Assembly: GCA_014925825.1 (NCBI GenBank)
Contig: JACGCK010000080.1
Coordinates: 1 to 64,000 of the forward strand
Source: Pholiota molesta
Taxonomy: Eukaryota > Basidiomycota > Agaricomycetes > Agaricales > Strophariaceae
Reading direction: 5' to 3'
DNA length: 64,000 nt
The notes under the pieces are model-generated. The model made no database searches. It had not been told where the DNA came from and saw nothing but the letters and a program-made list of their open reading frames with translations. The translations under genes were made by a program, and so were the position numbers. Below, in pieces: positions 11,525 to 21,929 of this stretch (positions within the stretch are counted from its first letter, which is position 1; every line of letters begins with the position of its first letter).

Positions 11525-11975
11525 TATCTCAATTTCAACTTTCTTATGTATCACAAAATAAATGCTTAATACAAGACATTGATTCGCTAATTGCTACCGA
11601 GCTACTAAGCTACCGACCAGGGCTCCTAAGCATAATAAGCCTATGAAAATCAAATAAGAATAGAAGTCCAGTTTTTTAATTAGAATCTTGATTCAATGTT
11701 TGATATAAATATAGCATCTGCAGATTAGACAATCAGGGACCGTTACTTTTAGTGAGAAGATAATAGCAACGTGATTCCATCAGTATTATTAATAAAGAAA
11801 GCGATCCAAAGCTATTTAAACAATGTCGCAAATGTGTCAAAGTATCCCCTTCTTTGAAAGTGTCAAGCCCTTACAATGGATCTGGACTTTGGTATGTCCT
11901 TGTGCTTTTGTGATTCGATGGCATACAAACAAACACATTGTATTGGATGGAGCTAATGAAACCAAGGGAACCTAT

Positions 11976-14771
11976 TCAAGCATCAGGGCTGGCTAAAACA
12001 AGGGCCCATTGGATATAGTTAAGAACTCTCCATTCTCCTTGACCGCTGGAAGGTGCATGCAAGTAAACAAGATACCCGACGACAACAAAAGCAGTTGTTG
12101 GAATCTCCGGATCGTTCCAACGGGGGAAAGTATCCTCCAGATTGTTGAATATCTCACCAGTCCATACAATATTCTTGGAGGCCCTGCGTCCATCGTAAAC
12201 GGGGACTGAAATATATAGATATATTAATTACAATAACAAGACAAATATAAATTCAATACGCACTTCTATCAGAAGATTCCAAAGGTACAAGCGCCTTTTT
12301 GTCAGCTTTGCCAAGCTTGTCAGACTTGGATGGGCTCTTGAATGTGTTGAAAAACGAAGCAGGCAATGAAGACGATGTTGATCCAGATCCAGATACTTGC
12401 ACGTCTAATCATATAAACAAATGAGTAACAAACAAAAAAGATAACAAAAATGTACACACTTGATTGCCCCTTGGTCTGAAAGGTTACGTGGTCATTCCAA
12501 ACAGGGCCTCCCATTGTCGTCTGATTCGCCAACATCCCCAACACGCTACAATATCTCTGCCATTCAAAAGCATGAAATATTCCCCTGAGGGAATGGTAAG
12601 GTGACTGCAAGTTTGGAGGATCGCGGTTGAGATATGAGTCTATCGCAATAATAGGAGTGATGCAAATAGCTGTACGCCCATCAACACATAACTCATAACG
12701 GTTATGGTTAAGAAGACGCCCAGTGAGCGACATAGGTGCAACACGAGAAAGGTTGACAACATTGTCATCTTGAGTAAAAGTGATTACACCAACGGCAGGA
12801 CTAAAGAACCAATCAATTTTGATACAATGTCCAAATCAATAAACGTACGAGATCTTGAGTTTAGGAAGGACCTGTGGCCAGTTTTGAAACATAAAATGGC
12901 CGTTGGGTCGACCAGTAAAAATTTTATTACCCGCTGTCTTGATATCGCATTTACTAAATAACAAATCATAAGTTTATAAATGTATACATTAAACCAAAAA
13001 CACTTACAGTAATGCAGGAAGATCCCGATATGCGTCAAGAGAATCCAATAACGGATCGTAAAGGTTTGGATCATCAACCTCACATGTAGTTGGAAGCGAT
13101 CTAGATTTCAAATGTGTTGAGAAATATAGATCAAGGAGAAAACAGCATATCAACCACATACTTGATACTCAAGTTTGTGAGATCGGCCAAGAAAAGTGCC
13201 TTCTTGGGGCTTCCCCCCTCATCCTGACTCAAGCTGGGAGCCAAAGTCTCATCATAATCACTGTCCCCATCCTTGGACAGTGCACGAACCGAACGATGGA
13301 ATGGGCCAGCTTTGGCCTTGGATGAATTAATAGGCCTATTAGATATTCAAATAAGTATGGAAGTTCAAAACATATAAACAGACAAAAAAAATCTTACAAC
13401 TCAGAATCCTGATCAACTCTACCACATCGTTTCTTTGTCCTGGAAACATTGATTTAATAAGAATCCTTTCACGATAAATGCATCAATACACACGGCGACT
13501 CCATAGGTGTCTCCGCCTTAGGAGTTATCTCAGATGCTGCTGACCGAGTAAGCAAAGGAGGTGTAACGGGCAAAGGCCTCTTATTGCTAATCACCCGCTG
13601 CGAAGCAGGCGGACCATTGTACATGCTGATTCCAACAATAATAAGCCAGTGACATAGGAAAATATTATAATATATCACGTACGTGTCATCGCCTTGAAGG
13701 GGGAGATCAGCTAAAGCCTCCGCCTCGGATACCACAAACTCTGGAGATCTGAATAGATAGTCAGTATTGAAACAGATATAAAAATTCACCATTATATACG
13801 CACATAGCCTTTTTCCCCTTTCCCTTATTCCGAGTAGACAATCTGAAAGAAGATGATAAGCTAAAATTTGAATGAAACAAACTAAGTTACATACTTGGGA
13901 GTGGTCTTAGCAGCCTTTGCTGGAGTCACCTTCTTTGTAGATCCGACAGTCTTCGCAGACCCCTTTACCTTTTTGACAGGTGTTTTCGCAGAAGGGGTTC
14001 TTTGGGAAACTTAAATTAGTCAATGTTCGCAAGAAGTGTTATACACTTACTCAACAATCTCCACTTCATCATCAGAGTCGACAACTTCTGTCTTCTTCGA
14101 CTTTGAACCTTTGCCCTTGGCTTGCGTAGCCGCAACAGATATAGTGCTATATAAAGGATCAACAAATATGCCATAAACCAAAACAGACACAAACGTAGTA
14201 GCTTCAATGTCATCTTCGGTATCGAAACCCTCTTGACGTTTGTTGACACGTGGGAGACGCTTTCCCTTTTTCGGAGAACTGGTAGTAAATCAAGAATAAG
14301 CACAAAATGTCAATCCAAGTAAGAGCAAAAACCCACGGTTTGTCAACATCATTATCACTGACAATGAAGTCACCCAGGCTATTGTCGCTGTCTTGATCTT
14401 CATCATCTGGAACAGCCTCACGAGCTTCATCATCAATAAACTGATCTTCCTCGGAATCATGTTCCGTAAGAGGCGAAGGTGACCGAGGATGGAGGCGTTT
14501 ATCAGAGCCTACGTTCCGAACAGGCGAGGGACTGACAAAAACATCTAATCAACGATTTTATATGTTATCCAATATCAAGAACATACCTTTCTTCCTCAGA
14601 TAACTCCACCTTCCGGACGACCTTCTTCTTAGGCGTTTTGGGAAGTGGCATAGGACTTTATGAACTTGCATTTAAGAACATGATACAAAACAAATAATCA
14701 AACACGTACGCTTCATCATCCGATTCAAAAACCAGGGCGCTCTTCTTCTTTGCGGGAGATTTGGGAGGCAT
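11976..14771 (-). CDS. Large multi-exon orphan protein, charged N-terminus
   Basis: Many short exons on the minus strand starting at ATG 14,771 (MPPKSPAKKKSALVFESDDE) and ending at the stop at 11,976-11,978. A TATATA lies about 55 nt upstream. The first half is low-complexity: alternating lysine/proline-rich and acidic blocks (near 14,340-14,530 and 14,050-14,130) and a TPxKK-rich stretch near 13,900, which suggests a nuclear or chromatin-associated protein. The second half is more globular, with DDPNLYDPLLDSL (near 13,050), a segment rich in aromatic residues at 12,470-12,700 (PYHSLRGIFHAFEWQRY) and a final segment VPVYDGRRASKNIVWTG to IQWALVLASPDA. I have the impression that similar C-terminal segments recur in agaricomycete genomes, but I cannot confirm it. 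Exact exon borders not all resolved. Confidence 0.5.
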
Positions 14772-15022
14772 AGAAAATAATGGAGGGTGATTTGAGAATG
14801 GGAACGGGTATTTGAATGCATGACATTATATACTTGAAAGAGCGTTTATTTATTTATATATGTTTAATCATCAATAAACATGTGATACGTAGATGCCTGG
14901 TGGTTACGTTTTGTAGAATATATTTATAAATTGAATTAACAAACCAAAACAATGTCACATTATATAGCGCCAACACATATAAAAACTCAGCAACTTTGGC
15001 ATCGATTTTCACAATAATCAGC

Positions 15023-16208
15023 ATGGATGAACACTATGATCTACACAAAGCCGGTAACATTATTATCTTCTATTGTACAGACAGCATATTGACATATATG
15101 TATATACAGGACTTGATCTACAGGCACAAATTGATATTGTTGAAGAATATACGACCACAGCCAACAATAACATAAGTGTCCAACTGGCCGATGCTCAGGT
15201 AACTTTTATTATTTCTTGTGATAATGAATATATTCTGAAAAGCAAGAAGATTGAGAATTATCAGGTTCTACCTTTTGGACAACCCTCTTGTTGGCGATTG
15301 GCAGAAGCATCTTCGGATAGCTCTTCCGAAGTTGATCAGGTGGTACTACGCATTCAGGGTATTATAACCGACAAAACCTTACCCCCTATCAACCGCCCTC
15401 AGTATGTTTTGTGCTAGAAGCACTAGAGTTTATTAATAACTCCATAATAGGAATCCTCAAACAGCACACCGTATGCGACCACATATACGTCAAGCAGTTA
15501 CCATCACGGGCCTTGCATTACCAACATTCCAACGGGCCGTCGAAAATATGGAGAAAATCCACCTAGCCTTCAGCAATGCATTCCCACCAGATGTGGTAGA
15601 GCCATGGCAGCCTGCTTACTTTAGAGATTTTTTTGCGATAGATGCACATTCCCGATATTTTACGAAGACATACTTGGTTCCAGACCAAGACAGATTTCCG
15701 TTTGATCAACCGACAGACCCTGAAGGAATCCTAACCTCAATGGAGGATGGGGAATTGATCCATACTGCCGACAATCATGTGGACTATCTTGGTCCAATTA
15801 TGATAGCTGGGAAAAAGAAGTAAGCAAATGATACCACTAATGAAATTATACTAACCATTTGTCGTTAGAATTGGTGCCATTAATCCAGCAACTTTCCGCC
15901 ATGGAGATATCATTGAACTTTGTTTGTCATTTGCCGCATTCCCCTCAGCAAATCAGAAGATCAAGACAGTAACAGTATTGCGATCTATCAGAATGCTTGA
16001 TAGCTCCTGCCGCAATGTATGTATCTTTATTGGTTATCTTTAAAACAATATCATACTGACATGACTAAAGGCTGCCGCAATTTTATCCATGCGGAGCAGA
16101 TACAAACGGAAAGTCACCTTCAATCTTCCCAAACGCAAAGCAACGTATACAGAAGAGGAAGTACAAGAGATTGAAGGGCGTATTTCCAAACTAAGAATGG
16201 AGGAGTAA
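15023..16208 (+). CDS. Orphan agaricomycete protein, 303 aa, six exons
   Basis: Exons 15,023-15,053, 15,110-15,198, 15,265-15,401, 15,451-15,819, 15,869-16,016 and 16,071-16,208; all introns are GT-AG, 49-66 nt, and the phases close to exactly 304 codons. The N-terminus is helical (DLQAQIDIVEEY), the centre has aromatic/acidic motifs (QPAYFRDFFAIDAHSRYF), and the end is basic (YKRKVTFNLPKRKATY) followed by an acidic helix (TEEEVQEIEGRISKLRMEE). This basic-then-acidic ending resembles a recurrent agaricomycete orphan family as I remember it; unverified. It is divergent to the large minus-strand gene (252 bp between start codons), so the two may share a promoter region. Function unknown. Confidence 0.6.
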
Positions 16209-16358
16209 TTATGCCAAATAGTCCAAATGCTAATCCATCAGAATACAATATACCGATTGCTAAAATAAGATCAATTATCATATGGAAACCCGTATCCAAA
16301 TTACTTATAAGCAGTTAACAAATGGAATACTACATTGTTACCAACACAAAAACCCGAC

Positions 16359-16866
16359 ATGCAGAGAGGACTACGCAAGTATAGACACTGCTATATTGCT
16401 GAAGTCATCCGGCGCAACAACATATGCTACCGCATATTTCGTGCAAGTAATTGCGGCCCTCCCAATCATTTAGGCGACCCTGGTGACCTATTTATCGGCT
16501 ATTCAACGACCACCTTATGGTACAAAACCCATCCAGCAGACATAATGGAGCAATCAATCCCCAACCAGACTATTTGGATTGCAATAACCGGAGATTGCAT
16601 CGATAATATCCAACACCCATCAAGGCATTTCCATTTGGTTGCTACTCCCAATGGGCCAACATGGATGGGATACATGCACAAAAGCGTACTATCTTATACC
16701 GATTCTGTCAGAGGGTACATGGTAGCCCATAGAGAGGCAAGCGATCCAGAATTACAGATATATTTCGGAAACAAGTAAGTCAAAGTAGTCAAATATCAAT
16801 GGCCTAGCTGACCATACAATAATTCAAAGAACCACATGCCATACACTGCGAAGAGAACATTTGTAA
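16359..16866 (+). CDS. Orphan protein, tandem paralogue 1 (150 aa)
   Basis: Two exons, 16,359-16,774 and 16,830-16,866, intron GTAAGT to CAAAG, phase closing at 151 codons. The frame is open upstream of the ATG but only with non-ATG codons. Core motifs: PGDLFIGYSTTTLWYK, a tryptophan near the middle, then HPSRHFHLV and GPTWMGYM. The same motifs in the same order occur in the gene at 17,084, so this is a tandem duplication. No homologous domain known to me; it looks like a compact beta-rich module with no signal peptide. Confidence 0.5.
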
Positions 16867-17083
16867 TATAGTCATATATTCAATATACCAATCAGAAAAT
16901 TATACGAATAACATCTTCAACTGACAATTAATCAATAATTTAATGGGGTTCAGAAGACGCATGTAATTTAATACCCACTCCCAAACATAAGTATGAAGAA
17001 CATTTAAAAACACATGCCAATTCTCAATACCAAGTTATAAATAAAATCATCAACTGTATTGTCGTTTTATATCCCATCCAACC

Positions 17084-17557
17084 ATGGCACCACCTATATA
17101 TCTAGCGGATCGGGTCATCCGTGACCGAATCGAATTCCGTATCTTCTATGCTAATACGGCGGGCCCCCCACGTGCATTTGGACAACCAGGCGATCTATTC
17201 ATCCAGTTATCAACCAACTCTTTATACTATAAGATCACACCAACTAAACCCTTACATCTGGCCAATGCCGATCCAAGAAGCTGGGTCCATATTCCCGGAG
17301 AAAGCACCACCGATATCCGACACCCTTGCCGACATTTCCACTTGGTTGCTTCTACTAATGGGCCCATTTGGATGGGTTATATGTACTCAAGTGCAGTATC
17401 CTATACGGAATCCATTAGAGCATTTGTCGATTCAAAAAGGGATTATAATTGTAAGCCGATGCAAATTTATTTTTTTTTTAAAAAAAACATTATACTGAAA
17501 TCAAATACCAAGAGAATGGATATAGCAACAGCAATCCAAGCTCCCCAGATAACTTGA
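17084..17557 (+). CDS. Orphan protein, tandem paralogue 2, altered C-terminus
   Basis: ATG at 17,084 preceded by an A/T-rich TATAAATAAA about 45 nt upstream. It aligns well with paralogue 1: PGDLFIQLSTNSLYYK, HPCRHFHLV and GPIWMGYM, then QIYF. Paralogue 1 then leaves the exon at a GTAAGT donor, but here the sequence runs into a T10-A8 tract (17,470-17,487) and on to an unrelated reading to 17,557. The C-terminus and donor have therefore been lost or replaced at this tract. Possibly a partial copy. Confidence 0.45.
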   Translation: MAPPIYLADRVIRDRIEFRIFYANTAGPPRAFGQPGDLFIQLSTNSLYYKITPTKPLHLANADPRSWVHIPGESTTDIRHPCRHFHLVASTNGPIWMGYMYSSAVSYTESIRAFVDSKRDYNCKPMQIYFFFKKNIILKSNTKRMDIATAIQAPQIT

Positions 17558-18491
17558 ACATTGTTAGGAATAAATGACAGGTCAACACATATATACAGAT
17601 ACTGTAGTGTTTTATATGAAATCCATAAGAATTTTTGAGACTTCGATCGGTAGGAGGGAAGTGGATAGAAATAATTTAAACCCATTATGATACAGTCCTG
17701 ATAGAAGATCTTGAGAATTTGTGTAGATTAACCATAAAAAATCTAGATTGCCACAAAAGATCTGAATATGCAAGAGCAGCAGTATCAAAGAAGTTTATTT
17801 ACTGCCGACATGGACAATGTCATGTAAATCCAAGCCATAAAGCAATAGCCGCCAAACAAGCTATAATCAAACTCATTCAAAAGAGGTAGGTCACTGTTTC
17901 ATCCTGGAAATTGTAGGAATTCCGAACAGTATGGTATTCATGTACTCAGGCTGTCGGTTTAGATTACTTGAATGGCTGGAAATACAAAACCTTGAGTTCC
18001 ACTCAATTGAAATTGGATAAGTCATTGACAGCAGGTCGGTATTAGAGCAAGTCAGTCAACATTGGAGTGAGGGGTTTTAACCAGTTACCCGTAAATCAAT
18101 CACGTTAATTAGCCAGCAAATGTAATAAGGTTAAGAATGTTATGAATACCGGTATATGAAGATACCAGATAACCGGCAACATCGCCGGTCAGAAATCATT
18201 CGGCTAACTTCCGGAGAATGCCGACCTGCTCAACGGAATACAGTTTGACAATGTACAGCCCACACACACAACTGAAATAAAATATAAAGTCACCAGAATG
18301 TACTTAATACATGTTACACAATATCTGCACAATTTATCCAGCCAACATCCAGGATGAGGCTGCATAAAAAGCCCGGGAATGCAAGACCGGGCCGGTTGCT
18401 TACCAATAGTTTCTCACAGTACCGAAACTGACGACAAAATTTGGGGCGCGGCTCAGGATTAAAGAACTCACTTTTTTTTCAAAAAAGACTC
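17558..18491. other. Gene-poor spacer left of the 10-kb tandem array
   Basis: A/T-rich, without a convincing gene. It begins near a T10-A8 tract (17,470-17,487) and ends at a T8-C-A6 tract (18,472-18,486) only a few bases before the first repeat unit. Imperfect inverted pairs such as ACCGG...CCGGT occur near 18,150-18,190. Confidence 0.4.
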
Positions 18492-18599
18492 GTAAATTGA
18501 TGTCCTTCTTCAATGTTGGACTTCTGTGAGCATAGAAAAGTCAAAGTTTGTTAGCCAGACATTGTGCAATGAGATGAAATTACTTACCATGGCATCAAA

Positions 18600-19310
18600 A
18601 CCTAATTCGCGAGAAAGGGCGGTCCGCGGGAACTCCAAATATGGTGTCAGAATATTGCAAGACCGAATTAGTGGAAGATAACATACCAGGGTTTGCAACA
18701 TTGTCAAAACCTAATCCGCGAGAAAGGGCAGTCCTCGGGAACTCCAAATATAGTGTCAGAATATTGCAAGACAAAATTAGTGGAAGAGAACATACCAAGG
18801 AATATCCTGGCATTGCATTGACGTCCGCGAGATGTTCAAATATTGTGTCAGATGATCTCGAGATTGAATTAGTGTTGCGTGAGATAAGGAAGACTCGGAA
18901 AGCAAATATACATGCGTTCGGAACATCTGATCACTGGGTTGCAGTCCGCGGGAATCCCAGATGTGGTGTCGGAATTTCTGGGGATAGAATCAGTGCTAGG
19001 GACTGGTATTGAAGCAAAGGCAATGGGTAACACTCGGAAAGTGAACATACGTGCATTTGGAACCTACAATCGTCGATTGCTGAGTTGCAGTCCACAGGAA
19101 TCCCAGATGTGGTGTCAGAATTTCTAGGGATAGAATCAGTCTTAGGGAATGGTATTGAAGCAAAGGCAATGGGCGAGACTCGGAAAGTGAACATACATGC
19201 ATTTGGAACCTGTGATCGTCGATTGCTGGGTTGCAGTCCGCGGGAAGTCCAAATACGTTGTCAGAATTTCTAGAGATAGAATGACTCAATGAGTGCAAAA
19301 TCAGGCAAAG
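18600..19310 (-). repeat. Array of repeated mini-exon-like modules (unit 1)
   Basis: Modules begin with TCCGCGG-like boxes at 18,623, 18,732, 18,824, 18,945, 19,091 and 19,237; the last two complete modules are exactly 146 bp. Read on the minus strand, each of the better preserved modules holds a 60-nt open stretch between an acceptor-like ...CTAG or CCCAG and AG/GTTCC. These encode NSDNVFGLPADCNPAIDD, NSDTTSGIPVDCNSAIDD and a third diverged version. Joining through phase-2 introns gives a repeated 20-residue peptide. The outer modules (YSDTIFGVPEDC, YSDTIFGVPADR) are shorter and more decayed. Likely a remnant of a gene grown by exon duplication; not clearly functional now. Identical arrays occur in units 2 and 3. 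Confidence 0.5.
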
Positions 19311-21836
19311 AAGACAATGTACCTCCCTTGATCCCTTCAGAACATCCCATCACCATCTTTTAGTCCGCCGGAAGCTCAAGGAGAGTTGTGTGAGTGGTGG
19401 AACATTGATGAGGGTGATGATTGATGTGACAGCCGAAGAGTGGTCGTCTCAGTCATGGCTGCGACGTTGGGCGCCTAAGTAGCGTAGCGGGTGCAGGCCG
19501 CGCAGGAGTACATTAGCATGGTTTGAACATGTAGAAAGAGTAGAAGAAATACCATGGAAGCATAGAGGAATACCATACTAGGGACTGGTATTGGAACGAA
19601 AGCGATGGGACGGTATACCGTCATAAGGACGGTAGGGAGGGAAAGGACGGTTTGGGGGCATCTAGGAAGTTGCTCGCTTTTGATATTTTTTTCCCTGCCC
19701 ACGGCTGCCAGATTTCCGCGCAGGTTCTGTTCGCCCGACCCTTGCAGCATCTAGACGTGTGAATGGTGCTAAAATTTTAGTTTCAGAATTGCCAGCAAGC
19801 TGCAAAGGAAGCTCGACCTGAATATCACTCAGGGTAGATTGGAATTCCTATCTCCCGCTCCCGGGGGCCGGGAGTATTATCTCGCCAAAATACACATCCG
19901 CTTTTTCCTTTCTTTGAATTGCAAAGTCCTCTAGAGTACTCTATACATTGTATTTTGTTGCTACAAAAAATAAATCTTTTGCCTTCCAATGTGCAGTAGA
20001 CATGCCAATCTTGGAGCAAAGATGCAAGAATTATGATTTGGCAGTGTTGCTGTCAACACCAAAATGCTTCCGAGCTTCGCAAGAATATACCAGAGTAGAA
20101 GCAGTTACCAATAAGCATTTGACGGACTTCCCAACCCATTCATGTCCGTCGGTTTTGCGATCCAGAATCACGGTCTCGGGAGCTGGCTGTATCAAGGAAC
20201 ATGTATATTTTGATCCGCCGATTCCACCGCACTGTCCCACTGCTTATTTTTTGAGCTTACATGGCTGGTAATCCAAGGCCGAACCATAACCTTTCACCGC
20301 AGTGCTCTTGTTTTGGAAAGCGCATTGAATTTCGCGCTGCATTATGATTTAGCGCCCGCCGCCCGCATTCCCATTTCGGCGCCAAAAATGTTCCGCAAGC
20401 TTTGGTCTCAAGAAATCAAGACATTGAGTCGCTAATTATTCTGAAAACATGATATAATGCCACTCCTCATTACAAGACAACCAATACAGATATATATTAT
20501 ATCCCGGACATGATTAGATCTTGTGCGAGGTGTATGATCTGTATGCGGCGGTTGATTCGAGTGTCAATACTTTGTTATTAGACTTATCGCATCATTTATA
20601 CTTGAAGAACGAAGTAGATAAAATGTACTATTGGATAGTAAATTTGGAAAGAAGCGGCATAAAGCAAAGATCGAATGCCTTAACGAAACTAGGTAGAGAT
20701 TGTCGCACATCTGGGCATAATTTCACATCACCGAATGCTGCATCACGCTGCTCCGAGTCCTACCTAGTAGAATAGCAACATAAATAAGAGTCGCATTTAC
20801 TGGGATATAATGAGATCTGTACATCGTACCATGAGTGAACTACGGTAATGCGTCAGAAAGAAGAAGCATGTAACCAATACCAATCCATGTCCGCCTCCTC
20901 CCCGAATACACGATTTGACAAGCTCCAAACGAGCCCGGTTCTCACCTTTCAGTGGGACCCTGACGCTTAGAGCGAGTCTACATACGTGGCAGTGAGGAAT
21001 AGCGCGCGCAGTGCGTACCAAGCGGGTGGTGGAAGTGTGTTCACCTCACCGGAATGTCACCGCGATGATTCGCGCGTTTCCACTGCAATTCCTAATTATA
21101 TTGCACAATTGTTTTAGAATACGTTAGAATACACTACACACTACATATTCCCAAATTTACAGAGGTGGACGAGCAAATGGCGACCGCAGGCACTCTGTGC
21201 CACCCGACGGCACCCAGTATCTGGATCCCCGCCTCGTAAAGACATTCGAAATGCAGCGCAACCGGAGACCGCGAAAAAGCACGTAACTTTACGTCCCATC
21301 AAAGAAGCACGGAAGTATTAAGCAAATGTTTCAGCCTAGCCAGCTGGCTAAATCTTTGCGCTGGAAGTGGAGGATTCGGTGCAGGGGGACGTAGATTGAA
21401 CGGAAGGCGCTAGAAACGCCGTTTCCCTGTTTCTTGGGTTTTTCGGTCAGGGGATATGGCCTAGGCGCGGACAGAGCTTCGGTAGGGTCGCCTTTGGTGA
21501 GATTTTTCGCGCTGAAAGTGTATTGGGAGGATTGCGCTGAGAATGCATCTGCGCGAGATATATCATTATTGCACTGTGAACAGCTTGTATTACAGCAATA
21601 AAACAATAGAATCTTATTAACTGATAGTGTATACGAACAGAATGGATAACTGGTATGTACTGGATGATACTGTAGAGTTTATGAGGTCGATAGGACAAAC
21701 GGGAGAAGGGGATGCGGAATGGCGCGAAATCGAACATCTCGCTTAAGTTGACAATCCCGGTATCGGACCCTGACTCGCATCTGTTTCTTTCCCAAACCCA
21801 TTTATTTCAATCTACTACGTACATGGGGTGCAAATG
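19311..21836. other. Non-genic part of segment A with decayed ORF traces
   Basis: Only short open frames, none with a recognisable domain. On the minus strand 20,240-19,950 reads as a coding-like stretch interrupted by one TAA (VILDRKTDGHEWVGK to KAKDLFFVATKYNV), which suggests an old, dead coding sequence. The same DNA recurs in units 2 and 3 (about 29,328-31,850 and 39,337-41,862). Confidence 0.35.
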
Positions 21837-21844
21837 TATATAAG
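21837..21844 (+). promoter_or_regulatory. TATA box followed by pyrimidine-rich leader (unit 1)
   Basis: TATATAAG followed, about 25-85 nt downstream, by a C/T-rich run (21,868-21,927) typical of fungal transcription starts, and then by a consensus splice donor GGGGTAAGTG at 21,949. It lies 2.7 kb upstream of the OSBP ATG, so it may start a spliced 5' leader of that gene or a separate transcript. Confidence 0.5.
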
Positions 21845-21929
21845 GGCTGCCTAATTTACCATCTATCCTCATCCTCCCCACCTCCTCATCTCTCCTCCGC
21901 TCTCCTCTTCCTCTCTCCTCACCTCCGCC

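Noticed and set aside
20031..20240. GQCGGIGGSKYTC on the minus strand, reminiscent of a fungal cellulose-binding module
   Set aside because: Only the first residues match; the spacing and remaining cysteines and aromatics of that module are absent and there is no signal peptide or enzyme nearby.
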